64,000 bases of DNA from Butyrivibrio sp. (lineage in GTDB: Bacteria; Bacillota; Clostridia; Lachnospirales; Lachnospiraceae): positions 142,173-206,172 of the forward strand of contig SVGA01000003.1 of the NCBI GenBank assembly GCA_015056575.1. The letters are read 5' to 3'. Both the position numbers and the translations under genes were made by a program. Positions within the stretch are counted from its first letter, which is position 1; every line of letters starts with the position of its first letter. Shown here one piece after another: positions 9,088 to 17,794 of the stretch. The notes beneath the pieces were generated by a model, which worked only from the letters and a program-made list of their open reading frames with translations, was not told the origin of the DNA and did not search any database.

Positions 9088-9486
9088 TCACTGTTCCTTC
9101 TTCTCCTCGGGAAAAGCAATCTCTACTGCCGCGTCACTGTCCATCATGTCTTCCTTCCTTGAGGAAAACTTATCCATAACATCGGGAACAAGATCAAGGA
9201 TCTTGGTAACAGCATCCTGGTTCTTGATATTTACAAGCTTGGTAGAACCGTTCTTGATAATAAGGACTGCGCTGGGTGACATCTTGGCACCGAATCCACC
9301 GCATCCTCCATTCTTTTTATCGGCTGAAGTTGAGCCTGCCCCAACCCCAAACGAAACATCTACAAGGGGAAGAATGATCGTATCACCAACCTTGGTAGGC
9401 TCCCCCACAACCGTCTTAGATGAAAGAATTGAGTTCATGCCTGTAAGCAAAGACTCAACTACCCCGTTAAAATTACTTTCTGCCAT
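9088..9486 (-). CDS. gerW: GerW/YtfJ family sporulation protein
   Basis: 132 residues matching the GerW (YtfJ) family: VGEPTKVGDTIILPLVDVSFGVGAG, the glycine-rich GGCGGFGAKMSPSAVLII, then VKIL-like VNIKNQDAVTKILDLVPDVMDKF. In Bacillus subtilis GerW is needed for L-alanine germination of spores, but homologs occur in clostridia that rarely sporulate. The next gene upstream encodes a DUF2953 protein, the same pairing as ytfI-ytfJ in Bacillus. It has a strong AGGAGG site and a 16-bp gap to the DUF2953 gene. Confidence 0.9.
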   Translation of the reverse strand: MAESNFNGVVESLLTGMNSILSSKTVVGEPTKVGDTIILPLVDVSFGVGAGSTSADKKNGGCGGFGAKMSPSAVLIIKNGSTKLVNIKNQDAVTKILDLVPDVMDKFSSRKEDMMDSDAAVEIAFPEEKKEQ

Positions 9487-9502
9487 AACTTCCTCCTGAA
9501 TA

Positions 9503-10519
9503 TTATGAATTGATTATCTTCTTAAATCGTTTGATCACTCTCTTAACGTCGCGGTTTAAGTAAACTACAGCCGCCGACCAGACTATCGTAAACAGTGTAA
9601 TGTGGCCCTTCATATGGACCTCACCCTCAAGTACCTTCTCCTCAAAGTCCGGCGCAAAGAAGACCTTGTTATACAAAAGGTGATAAAACGCTCCGTAGAC
9701 TCCCATAAGCTCCGCCGTAAGAGCGGGATCCACGCTTCCGAACACCACATCCGCCTTGAATTTATCCGGCAGGATCATCCTCAATATCTTAAGAAGCTTC
9801 TTCTTAACAAGGGTAAATGCCCTGTCAAAAGTCTCACTTTCAAGTGTGGATTTAACCATACTTATCTTACCACAAACTCTAGATATTGTATATTGTAATT
9901 TTTCAAGCACATCTAGTGGTGTTTTCAGAATATTATCAATTGTGTCAATAACTTTCCAGATGACGTCCAGGATGTTCTTCGGCTCGCCGTCTTCTGCAGC
10001 GCCTTCCTCATCCTCTTTTCCCTGGGCAAAAGAGCTGTCACTCTCGCCATGCTCTTCCGAAAGGCCGGAATCCTCAGGCTTTGCAGTTTCATCGTCTTTC
10101 TCAGAATCCTTATCCTTGCCCCGCTTTTTCTTTTCCTTCTTATCAGCCTTGCCGGATTCGTCAGCTGAATCCTTGTCGGCATCCTTCTCGGAGTCCTTAT
10201 CCTTATCCTTGGAATCCTCTCCGGGCTTCTCCTTCTTGGGAAGGATCTTTATCCCGAAGACCCTCAAGGTGAATTCCTTGCTCTCCGGGAAATTGAGGCC
10301 CCCTCTTATCACAAACAAGAGCCAGGAGAATCCTACCTTCGCGGATACCTTCTCTACATCGAAGTTGTCAAGGTCCGACCGGGGTACCGAAGCATCCGCC
10401 TTGTATCGTATCGGCGCAAACAGCACCAGAAGCAGTAAAAGAAGTATCACTGCCAGGATCACCAGCAGCACAATTCCTATTATCTTTAAAACAGTTAAAA
10501 TTCCGGTTAACAGTAGCAT
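9503..10519 (-). CDS. DUF2953 membrane-anchored protein (YtfI-like)
   Basis: 338 residues with one long N-terminal hydrophobic segment (about 5-35, mostly L/I/V), then FAPIRYKADASV, typical of DUF2953. The middle is a highly charged low-complexity stretch rich in K, D and E (about 110-185). The conserved C-terminal half includes ADVVFGSVDPALTAELMGVYGAFYHLLY and EGEVHMKGHITLFTIVW. The family's role is unknown. Its conserved neighbour GerW suggests a sporulation or envelope role, but this is inference. Confidence 0.85.
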   Translation of the reverse strand: MLLLTGILTVLKIIGIVLLVILAVILLLLLLVLFAPIRYKADASVPRSDLDNFDVEKVSAKVGFSWLLFVIRGGLNFPESKEFTLRVFGIKILPKKEKPGEDSKDKDKDSEKDADKDSADESGKADKKEKKKRGKDKDSEKDDETAKPEDSGLSEEHGESDSSFAQGKEDEEGAAEDGEPKNILDVIWKVIDTIDNILKTPLDVLEKLQYTISRVCGKISMVKSTLESETFDRAFTLVKKKLLKILRMILPDKFKADVVFGSVDPALTAELMGVYGAFYHLLYNKVFFAPDFEEKVLEGEVHMKGHITLFTIVWSAAVVYLNRDVKRVIKRFKKIINS

Positions 10520-10540
10520 TTTTCACACCAACCCTTAAGA

Positions 10541-10873
10541 TTATTCCGAGACTGACTCAAGATAGTCCACAAGCCGCCCCTCGTAGCCTGCCGAAACGGC
10601 ATCCTCGGTGATCTTCACAATAAGACCAAGGGCTTCCTTGTAGCTTCCGGCTATTCCGTAGACATAGGCCGGATTTGATTTGTAGTAGGGTTGTTTGAGG
10701 ATCATGCTGTTTACTATATCAAGCTGGTCGCCGGATGACATGGCACGCATGACGCAGAAGGTGCCAAGTCCGCCCTTGCCGTGGAACAGCTGCCACTTGG
10801 CATACGTATGTCTTTTGACTGACTCCCCGTAATACAGATTCCTGTAGAATCTGCAAAATCCCCTATTTTTCAT
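10541..10873 (-). CDS. Hypothetical protein, 110 residues
   Basis: I do not recognise a family. The protein is basic at the N-terminus (MKNRGFCRFYRNLYYGESVKRHTYAKW), followed by GKGGLGTFCVMRAMSSGDQLDI and a helical C-terminus, with no signal peptide or membrane segment. It starts at an ATG after GGGAGA and lies 21 bp upstream of the DUF2953 gene, so it is probably the first gene of the DUF2953-gerW-J-domain operon. It is transcribed divergently from the HD-GYP gene. Confidence 0.65.
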   Translation of the reverse strand: MKNRGFCRFYRNLYYGESVKRHTYAKWQLFHGKGGLGTFCVMRAMSSGDQLDIVNSMILKQPYYKSNPAYVYGIAGSYKEALGLIVKITEDAVSAGYEGRLVDYLESVSE

Positions 10874-10914
10874 ACCGCAAAAAAATCTCCCAAATATCGA
10901 TATTTACAACAAAA

Positions 10915-10948
10915 ATCGTTTGTATACGGTCTTATAAAACGATATACT
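10915..10948 (+). promoter_or_regulatory. Promoter of the HD-GYP gene with overlapping inverted repeat
   Basis: TTGTAT (10920-10925), a 17-bp spacer and TATACT (10943-10948) form a good sigma-A promoter. The 7-bp inverted repeat ATCGTTT (10915-10921) / AAACGAT (10937-10943) overlaps both elements with arm centres 22 bp apart, suggesting a repressor site. A separate 14-bp palindrome AAATATCGATATTT lies at 10892-10905, between the divergent genes. Confidence 0.65.
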
Positions 10949-11006
10949 TATATTATCATAATGCTCATATTTTTTGAATTACGTTCTTTCACCTTCGGAG
11001 GTGTGT

Positions 11007-12071
11007 ATGAAAGTAATAGCAAGAATGGAACTTAAGCCCGGAATGGTGGTTGCCGAGGACATTCTCAACTACAAAAATGAGATCATCCTCACCGCCAATA
11101 CCAGGATCAACGACACCATGATTGAGAAGCTGGCAAGGCAGTCCATCATGGTTGTCCCCATAAAAGAAGAGATTGATTTCGCCACCACTCATTTCGAGAA
11201 GGTTCGTCTCAGTGAGGGCTTTAAGTCCTTTGAATCCACTTACAACATCTATTTTCCGGTATACAAAAACCTCATGATGAGCGCTGTTACCAACAGAACT
11301 CCCATCAAAATGGAACAGCTCATGGAAGTATACAGGAATATCATAGTCTGTGCCAAGAGCGGCGAGCTGCTTTTAGATTATCTCTATAACATGCTCCCGG
11401 GCGAGGATGACATGACTCACGCCCACTGCCTGAACTCTGCCCTTATCGCGGGAGTTTTCGGAACATGGCTGGGGCTTTCCAACGATGACATCAACCTGCT
11501 GATACAGTGCGCCTTCGTGTATGATATAGGCAAGCTCAGCATTCCCTATCAGATCCTGTGGAAGCCCGAGAGGCTTACCTCCGAGGAGTACAGGCTGGTA
11601 ATGCGTCATACTACCATAGGCCACGATTTCCTGGCAGGCTACGGCACCTTCGACCAGCACATTTTAAACGCAACTCTGCAGCATCACGAACGCTGCGACG
11701 GCTCAGGTTACCCCAAGGCTCTCACCGATACCGAGATTGACAGGTTTGCCAAGTACATCGCCATCATCGATACCTACGAGGCCATGACCTCTCCCCGTTC
11801 CTACAGACAGAAGCTCAATCCTTTCCAGATCATAGCCAACTATGAGAACGAGGGCTTTGTAAGATATGACTATGCCGCCATCAAGTCCATCCTCTCCCAC
11901 ATTGCGGGATCCCAGCTGGGCTTCAACGTACAGCTTAACAGCGGCCAGATCGGGGAAGTCATACTGATAAATGAGAAGGCTCTCTCCCGCCCTCTCATCA
12001 AACTCAATAACGACAATTCCCTTATAGATATGTCAGCCAATCCTCAGCTTGCCATCGTATCTGTCTTCTGA
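11007..12071 (+). CDS. HD-GYP domain protein with substituted HD histidine
   Basis: 354 residues from an ATG after CGGAGGT; the longer frame starts at an unsupported TTG (10974). The N-terminal 60 residues (MELKPGMVVAEDILN...) are the usual DUF3391-like lead of clostridial HD-GYP proteins. The HD-GYP domain follows with H140 (THAHCLNSA), the expected LLHDIGK reading FVYDIGK (Y172, D173), H201 (MRHTTIGH), HH226-227 and GSGYP (about 232-236), then IIDTYEAMTS. HD-GYP enzymes hydrolyse cyclic di-GMP using a bi- or trinuclear metal site. Loss of the HD histidine, a metal ligand, may reduce or abolish activity, so a binding role is possible. Confidence 0.88.
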   Translation: MKVIARMELKPGMVVAEDILNYKNEIILTANTRINDTMIEKLARQSIMVVPIKEEIDFATTHFEKVRLSEGFKSFESTYNIYFPVYKNLMMSAVTNRTPIKMEQLMEVYRNIIVCAKSGELLLDYLYNMLPGEDDMTHAHCLNSALIAGVFGTWLGLSNDDINLLIQCAFVYDIGKLSIPYQILWKPERLTSEEYRLVMRHTTIGHDFLAGYGTFDQHILNATLQHHERCDGSGYPKALTDTEIDRFAKYIAIIDTYEAMTSPRSYRQKLNPFQIIANYENEGFVRYDYAAIKSILSHIAGSQLGFNVQLNSGQIGEVILINEKALSRPLIKLNNDNSLIDMSANPQLAIVSVF

Positions 12072-12137
12072 TCATCGGATGCTTTCCGATTACCGGATAT
12101 TTCCTGATCAGCGGATGTTTTCTGATCACCAGATACC
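12070..12137. repeat. 18-bp imperfect tandem repeat, 3.8 copies
   Basis: Between the convergent HD-GYP and penicillin-binding protein genes there are GATCATCGGATGCTTTCC, GATTACCGGATATTTCCT, GATCAGCGGATGTTTTCT and a partial GATCACCAGATACC, end to end at an 18-bp period. The last copy runs into the final codons of the PBP gene. No terminator hairpin is obvious in the gap. Confidence 0.85.
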
Positions 12138-13580
12138 GAAATAGGTATCGAAGATCCTTTTGGCAATGGGCACCGCGTAGCTTCCGCCGCTGCCGGCGTT
12201 CTCCACGATTATGGTTACACACACCTGCGGATCCTCTGCCGGCGCATATCCCGTAAACCAGGCGTGGGAATCTGACGTAAGTGAATTGAATTCAGCAGAA
12301 CCGGTCTTTCCTGCCGCAGTGTAGGAAAGGCCTTTTAATTTGCTTGCGGTTCCTTCATTGACAACCGCCTCCATCATAGACCGCAGTATCCTGCTCTGGG
12401 CAGAAGTCATCAGGCGCCTGCTCTCCTCAGTCCCATTCGTCTTGATCACCTTCCCGTCGTAGCCCTTTATCTCTGTCACAAGATGCGGCTTCATCATCAC
12501 GCCGTCATTGGCGATGGCGCAGGTTATCATATTAAGGTGTATCGGCGACATGGAAGTACTTCCCTGTCCTATGGCCAGCTGCATCACATCTCCGTAGCTT
12601 GTGGTGATGTTGATGCCCGCGCTTGACTTGCTATACAGCATATCAAGAGGCAGCTCCTTGTTGAACATAAGGCTGTTAAGGGTGCTGCTGAAGGTCTGTC
12701 TGTTTATCTGAAGTCCGATATTGGCAAAGGATGAGTTGCAGGACTCGGCAAAAGACTTTACGAAATCCTCACTGCCGTGGCTCTGCCCGTGGTAACAGGA
12801 TATGGTCTCATCCTCGTAGCTGAACTTTCCGCTGCAGCTGAATCTGTAATCGTTATAATCCTCGGGATGGTCCTTGATATAGGCCAGGGCCGTCACGATC
12901 TTAAAGGTGGATCCGGGAGGGTAAAGACCCTGTGTCGCCCTGTTAAGAAGCTGGGCATCCCCGGAAGTATCCGCAAGAAGCCTGTCCCACTCGGTCTTGA
13001 TGGTGTTGGGATCAAAATCGGGCTTTGACACCATGGCCAGGATCTCTCCGGTCTTGGGATCGGATACAACTATGGCTCCCTTTCTTGCAGACAGGGCATT
13101 ATAAGCCACCTCCTGAAGGTTTACATCAAGAGTTGTATAGCAGTCATTGCCGGGGTACTTCTGCCCCTTTGCATCCAGAGCCACCTTGGATGGAAGGTCC
13201 GCGCTGGTGTTTATCAGATAATAATTGGCTGCGGCCTCAATTCCCGCCTTGCCGTTACTGGCATATCCCACCACATGGGCAAATTCACTGCCGTAGGGGT
13301 ATACCCTCGTCTCTTTTCCATCCTCACCTGTTTCAGTGTAGGCAAGCACATCTCCGTTTCTGGAATAGATGCTGCCTCTGATGTTCTGATCCAGAAGGAT
13401 CTGCTGACGGGTGTTGTAGCTGTTGCTCATGAGCACAACCTTGTTGGCATAGGAATAATAGCAGATGTACACCAGCATCACACAGAACAGACCCGCATAA
13501 AAAACAGAGAGAACGATTATGGGATAGGATCTGATCTTTTTCTTATTCTTTTGTTTCGTCTCTTGTTTCCGGTTTTCCAT
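12126..13580 (-). CDS. Class B penicillin-binding protein (PbpA/FtsI-like transpeptidase)
   Basis: DD-transpeptidase that cross-links peptidoglycan at the outer face of the membrane. It has a short basic cytoplasmic tail, one membrane segment (about 17-45), a small N-terminal domain and a transpeptidase domain with S-x-x-K as STFK (about 224), S-x-N as SCN (about 280) and KTG as GKTGSAEF. Length 484 residues from the ATG at 13580, preceded by GAGGCGG; the frame opens at a TTG at 13592. It overlaps the FtsW-type gene by 38 bp. This SEDS-PBP pair probably forms one polymerase/cross-linking complex, as RodA-PBP2 or FtsW-PbpA do. Confidence 0.93.
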   Translation of the reverse strand: MENRKQETKQKNKKKIRSYPIIVLSVFYAGLFCVMLVYICYYSYANKVVLMSNSYNTRQQILLDQNIRGSIYSRNGDVLAYTETGEDGKETRVYPYGSEFAHVVGYASNGKAGIEAAANYYLINTSADLPSKVALDAKGQKYPGNDCYTTLDVNLQEVAYNALSARKGAIVVSDPKTGEILAMVSKPDFDPNTIKTEWDRLLADTSGDAQLLNRATQGLYPPGSTFKIVTALAYIKDHPEDYNDYRFSCSGKFSYEDETISCYHGQSHGSEDFVKSFAESCNSSFANIGLQINRQTFSSTLNSLMFNKELPLDMLYSKSSAGINITTSYGDVMQLAIGQGSTSMSPIHLNMITCAIANDGVMMKPHLVTEIKGYDGKVIKTNGTEESRRLMTSAQSRILRSMMEAVVNEGTASKLKGLSYTAAGKTGSAEFNSLTSDSHAWFTGYAPAEDPQVCVTIIVENAGSGGSYAVPIAKRIFDTYFGIW

Positions 13581-14949
13581 TTTCCGCCTCAATATTCTGT
13601 CTCATCTGCTGCTGGCGCCTTAACTTCCTGCGCTCCATGGCTTCGTACCTCTCATCGGTCCTTATCATACAAACTCCCTCCACTATCATCATCATGATAA
13701 TAGTGACAAGAACCGAGGTTCCGCCATAGCTTACCAGAGGAAGTGTCACACCGGTTAAGGGAATGAACTTGCACCCTCCTCCAATGGTAAGGAACGTCTG
13801 GAAGATATAGGCGACCCCTGCTCCGCAGGCAATGAGCCTGTAATATTTGTCCTTGATGTAATACCCCTCCATCATGATCATCAGGAAGGTGCTGACGCAA
13901 ATAAGGGCCATGAACACAGCAAACAAAACCCCCAGCTCCTCCGCGATGGCAGAAAAGATAAAGTCCTGCTCAACGTAGGGAATGGACTCCGGAGATCCGC
14001 CGTACAGCCCCAGGCCGAACCATCCGCCGCTGCTGATGCCAAAAAGCGACTGGCTCAGCTGATACCCCGAGGATGCTATATCCTTGAAGGGATCAAGGAA
14101 CGCCTGAACCCTCACTCTGATATGGGAAAAGAGTCTGTAGGCAAACATGCTGGCGGCAATCCCAAGTCCCAGTCCCAGGGCCAGGTAGCCGATGTTTCCT
14201 GTGGAAATGTAAATAAGCGCCAGATAGATCACAAAGTAGATCAACGCGCTTCCAAGATCCTTGGACAACACCAGGATGATCACGTGGACTGCAGCCACCG
14301 CCGAGGCCAAAAACAGCTGCCAGATATTCTCTGCCTGATACAGTGCCCCCGCCATAAAGAACAGGAAAAGAAGCTTCACCGCCTCGGATGGAAGGAAGGT
14401 GATCCCGGCTATGGTATAGGTGATCTTGGAGCCGTTGGTGGCAGCACCGTACAAAAGCACCGCCCCTATGGTCATAACTCCCACCGCCGCATAGATCCAG
14501 GTGAAGCGCTTTAAGAAATCAAATCTGAAGATGATCTCCGGCACAAAGAATCCGATTATAAATGATGCAGTCACGATAAAGAACTGCTTGATAGCCTTGT
14601 CATAGGAAAGCCTTGTGAGAATGATCATGCTGATCATCAGCAGCATACAGCAGTTGTTGATGATGAGCCTGTTTCCCTCCGGGTAGATGATGTAGAAAAG
14701 CATCAGCACCGAGGCGAAGATTATCACCTGAAATGCAAAGAAAAACATGTACACCGGCCGCCCGCTCTTTGCCACCACCTGGATAAAGCAGGATATCTGC
14801 ACCACGAACATGAACAGGATCTGAAAGGCATAGATCACCCGTCTCTTTTTCTCGGTGGTGTACTTAAAGGTCAGAAATGCCATCGCCGTATAGAGCAAAA
14901 GAGACAGTGCTATAACATATTTAGATATCTCGGTTACATATAATTCCAT
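13543..14949 (-). CDS. SEDS family peptidoglycan polymerase (FtsW/RodA/SpoVE)
   Basis: 468-residue multi-pass membrane protein. Characteristic segments are FLPSEAVKLLFLFFMAGA, LVLSKDLGSALIYFVIYLALIY (containing the catalytic D of the SEDS family in the KDLGSAL-type motif), YQLSQSLFGISSGGWFGLGLYGGSPESIPYVEQDFIFSAIAEELG split over two loops, and FIPLTGVTLPLVSYGGTS. It polymerises lipid II into glycan strands together with the class B PBP encoded next. Four bases separate it from the U32 gene stop. Whether it serves division or elongation cannot be told from sequence. Confidence 0.93.
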   Translation of the reverse strand: MELYVTEISKYVIALSLLLYTAMAFLTFKYTTEKKRRVIYAFQILFMFVVQISCFIQVVAKSGRPVYMFFFAFQVIIFASVLMLFYIIYPEGNRLIINNCCMLLMISMIILTRLSYDKAIKQFFIVTASFIIGFFVPEIIFRFDFLKRFTWIYAAVGVMTIGAVLLYGAATNGSKITYTIAGITFLPSEAVKLLFLFFMAGALYQAENIWQLFLASAVAAVHVIILVLSKDLGSALIYFVIYLALIYISTGNIGYLALGLGLGIAASMFAYRLFSHIRVRVQAFLDPFKDIASSGYQLSQSLFGISSGGWFGLGLYGGSPESIPYVEQDFIFSAIAEELGVLFAVFMALICVSTFLMIMMEGYYIKDKYYRLIACGAGVAYIFQTFLTIGGGCKFIPLTGVTLPLVSYGGTSVLVTIIMMMIVEGVCMIRTDERYEAMERRKLRRQQQMRQNIEAENGKPETRDETKE

Positions 14950-14952
14950 AAA

Positions 14953-17295
14953 TCACTCAACTTCGCGGCCAAAGTGTCCGGTGGTGTAGCTGCCGTTTTC
15001 AAACACTTCCGCTCCGCTCCTGCCGTTATAAAGATCTGTGTAATACTTAAGGACTTCCAAAGTCCTGCTTCCGCTCTCTACTGTAAAATCCAGCCTAAGC
15101 TGTGTAAAAAGCCCCGGCTTTCTCACATCTCCAAGCTTCTTGTGAAGAGAGGTGGGATGAACGTTATGTATAACGTTGTAGCAGCTTCTGCAGTTGCAGG
15201 TCACAGGCATCACATTTCCCAGCCTGTCGGTGATGCTCACCTGTTCCGAATAGAGCTGCCCCATTTGTCCGCTGCACTTGTCCGTTGTCTTCTTGATGCA
15301 CCCGGCACTTATCATCATGGGAACGTGTCCGTATACGTTAAAAGACACATCAATATCAGCCACCTCTTTGGCAGCCTTTACCATGTCACAGGCTTCCCTT
15401 AAGGTAAGCTCATAGGGAACCGTGATCTCATCTATCATGAAACCCTCGCGGCCTTTGTTGGCATTTAAAAGGAGCCTCAGGGCGTCGCCGTTCCATACAT
15501 AGAGACTGTAATCCCCGATGATCCTGCCCGTAAAGTTCATCTCCCGAAGAAGACCAAGCTGCTCGAGCCCACGCACAAGAACGCCGTCAAAGCCCTTGCT
15601 CTCAAGCTCTGCAACTACTCTTCTTACTTCCTCGCAGCCGTCAAACTGCTCATGTCTTGTAACATAGGGAAGCATGACAATAAGCTCTTTACCCGTGATA
15701 TCAAATCCGTTCTTATCAAGCTCAAGGAAAAGATTGCTGTCCACATATATTCTCTTAATCGGATCAGATGGGCTTCCGCATACGGACAGAACCGCCTTGA
15801 GCTGGTCTTTTGTCATAACCGAGACGCTAAGTCCGGTACCGGCATTGCTCCTTCTGTCTATGGATGTCCTGCCCTCACGGCTATCTGCGGCATCTGCGCT
15901 TTTCCCGGCGCCTTTGGCACTGTAGTAATCCTTGTCTATTTCCGCCTCATAGGAAGTTACGCGAACAGTCTCTGTTTCATTTTTTGCAGAGCCTGCAAGA
16001 AGTATCTCCAGCTCAGAAACCGCAGATCTTCTAAGTTCATTGAGCTCACTGACAGGCATGAAGATACCTGTGCCCAAACCGTTATCGTCTATATCCACCG
16101 CTATCTCTTTGGCGGTAAATCCGGTATTTCCAAGCTTGCCAAGCTGCTTCAGAATATCCCCCTTTTCCATGGGTCTCTTGGAGGCCGCCTGAACAGGGTT
16201 TCCGTAAACTGTGGCTGACATCTCACCGCTGCCATCCGGCGAAGGAGCACTGATGGTAAGTGCAGCTTCCTTATCCACGGTAAGCTCGCACTTCATGCTG
16301 ATTTCCTTCTTAAGGGTGGATGTAAGGTATTTCTGCCTCACATCCTCAAGGATGGCGTCTGAAGTCGCATTATAGGCAGGTGAAGAAATTGTGACCATAT
16401 CCCTGCCGTTGTGCCTGTGATAATATCCCTCGCTGATGCCCGTTCTCTGATAAAGAGCCTTCAAGGTCTCCATATCCTCTTTTGCTACGGTAAGATCAGC
16501 CGAAGGATCAGCGTAATATCTGTCTATGTATTTCCGGTAAAGAGCTGTAACTCCCGCAGAATATTCGGGCTTCTTCATGCGGCCCTCTATCTTGAAGGAA
16601 TCGATGCCAGCCTCGATAAGCTCCGGAATGATGCCTATGGTGCTCATGTCCTTAAGGCTTAATGGATAGCTCTCCCCCCGGCTCCCCCGGTACTCATAGG
16701 GAAGTCTGCAGGGCTGCGCACAGCGGCCTCTGTTGCCGCTTCTTCCCCCAACCATGCTGCTGAAAAGACATATCCCCGAGTAGCAATAGCACATAGCGCC
16801 GTGAATAAAGGCCTCAACCTCGATATCGGCCTCTCTCCTTATCTTAGCCATTTCCTGCAGGCTAAGCTCTCTTGCAGGAACAACCCTCACACAGCCAAGA
16901 TCCTTAAGAAGTCTTGCTCCGTGTACTCCGGTCACAGTCTGCTGGGTGCTGGCGTGAAGTTCGATCTGTGGGAATTCATCCCTTATAAGGCGCATTACGC
17001 CGTAGTCCTGAACGATAACACCGTCCAGCATCTTTTCCGCAAAGGGGACCATAAAGTCATAGAGCTCACCAAACTCCTTCTGCTTGATGAGAGTGTTGAC
17101 TGTCATATATATCTTTTTTCCATGGATATGGGCATAAGAAATAGCGTCAAGAACCTGATCTTTGTCAAAATTGTCAGCATAGGCTCTTGCGCCGAATTTG
17201 GAACCCCCAAGATAAACGGCGTCGGCACCTGCGTTGAACGCCCCCACCATTGTTTCATAGCCACCGGCCGGTGATAATAACTCTACTTTTTTCAT
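14953..17295 (-). CDS. U32 family peptidase-like protein (RlhA/YhbU type) with C-terminal extension
   Basis: 780 residues. The N-terminal U32 domain shows ELLSPAGGYETMVGAFNAGADAVYLGG, HASTQQTV and the signature EAFIHGAMCYCYSGICLFS (about 163-183) with the Cys cluster CAQPCR, and a later Cys pair CNCRSC. In Escherichia coli the homolog RlhA hydroxylates 23S rRNA C2501; others are called collagenase-like peptidases without proof. The middle segment (about 380-490) fits the DUF3656 insert of longer clostridial members. It has no good ribosome site, and the zapA terminator hairpin lies just upstream, so its expression may depend on read-through. Confidence 0.88.
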   Translation of the reverse strand: MKKVELLSPAGGYETMVGAFNAGADAVYLGGSKFGARAYADNFDKDQVLDAISYAHIHGKKIYMTVNTLIKQKEFGELYDFMVPFAEKMLDGVIVQDYGVMRLIRDEFPQIELHASTQQTVTGVHGARLLKDLGCVRVVPARELSLQEMAKIRREADIEVEAFIHGAMCYCYSGICLFSSMVGGRSGNRGRCAQPCRLPYEYRGSRGESYPLSLKDMSTIGIIPELIEAGIDSFKIEGRMKKPEYSAGVTALYRKYIDRYYADPSADLTVAKEDMETLKALYQRTGISEGYYHRHNGRDMVTISSPAYNATSDAILEDVRQKYLTSTLKKEISMKCELTVDKEAALTISAPSPDGSGEMSATVYGNPVQAASKRPMEKGDILKQLGKLGNTGFTAKEIAVDIDDNGLGTGIFMPVSELNELRRSAVSELEILLAGSAKNETETVRVTSYEAEIDKDYYSAKGAGKSADAADSREGRTSIDRRSNAGTGLSVSVMTKDQLKAVLSVCGSPSDPIKRIYVDSNLFLELDKNGFDITGKELIVMLPYVTRHEQFDGCEEVRRVVAELESKGFDGVLVRGLEQLGLLREMNFTGRIIGDYSLYVWNGDALRLLLNANKGREGFMIDEITVPYELTLREACDMVKAAKEVADIDVSFNVYGHVPMMISAGCIKKTTDKCSGQMGQLYSEQVSITDRLGNVMPVTCNCRSCYNVIHNVHPTSLHKKLGDVRKPGLFTQLRLDFTVESGSRTLEVLKYYTDLYNGRSGAEVFENGSYTTGHFGREVE

Positions 17296-17309
17296 ATTTG
17301 CATAAATAA

Positions 17310-17330
17310 GGGCTGTCCTTTAGACAGCCC
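17310..17330 (-). terminator. Hairpin terminator downstream of zapA
   Basis: GGGCTGTC at 17310-17317 pairs with GACAGCCC at 17323-17330 around a 5-nt loop. It lies 10 bp after the zapA stop. The following minus-strand sequence UUAUUUAUG is only moderately U-rich. Confidence 0.75.
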
Positions 17331-17340
17331 CGTGGATTTC

Positions 17341-17748
17341 TTACTTCTTGTTACCCTTGACCTGAGTCTCCAGCTGAATGATCTTCTTGGAAGAATCATC
17401 GAGCTTCGCCTGCAGGTTCTTGCCATTCTTCTCAGCGTTCTCAAGCTTGATCTGTGTTGCGATAAGCTGATGCTTGAGATCGTAGAGCTCTTTCTCCTTC
17501 TCGGAGAGCTGCTCCTCCATCATCTCGATCTGCTTCTTGGACTTGAAATAATCGTCTGCAATATTCAGCTGTAAAAGAACATTCTGAGTATCGATCGGCT
17601 GTCTCTTGAAGCCATCAATCTTGCTGTACTCAGCTATCTTATTATTAATATAGGAGGCCACCTTCTGAAGGTATTCCTCACTCTCATATCCGCTTAATGT
17701 GAAAACCTTCCCCCCGATGATAACCTCGGTATCTGTCTTAGATGCCAT
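17341..17748 (-). CDS. zapA: Cell division protein ZapA
   Basis: 135 residues: the N-terminal globular ZapA domain (VIIGGKVFTLSGYESEEYLQ, KVASYINNKIAEY) followed by a long coiled coil (about 65-130). ZapA bundles FtsZ filaments at the division ring. The frame runs back to 17916 inside ruvB, but the ATG at 17748 follows GAGGGG at proper spacing and matches family N-termini. A TATAAT at 17799-17794 overlaps the ruvB stop and may give zapA its own promoter. Confidence 0.9.
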   Translation of the reverse strand: MASKTDTEVIIGGKVFTLSGYESEEYLQKVASYINNKIAEYSKIDGFKRQPIDTQNVLLQLNIADDYFKSKKQIEMMEEQLSEKEKELYDLKHQLIATQIKLENAEKNGKNLQAKLDDSSKKIIQLETQVKGNKK

Positions 17749-17794
17749 GTTAATCCCCTCACGCAGTGAATTTATTGGTAAAACGTCTATACCA

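Noticed and set aside
12070..12137. CRISPR array
   Set aside because: Units are 18 bp end to end with no spacers, and no cas genes occur in the window.
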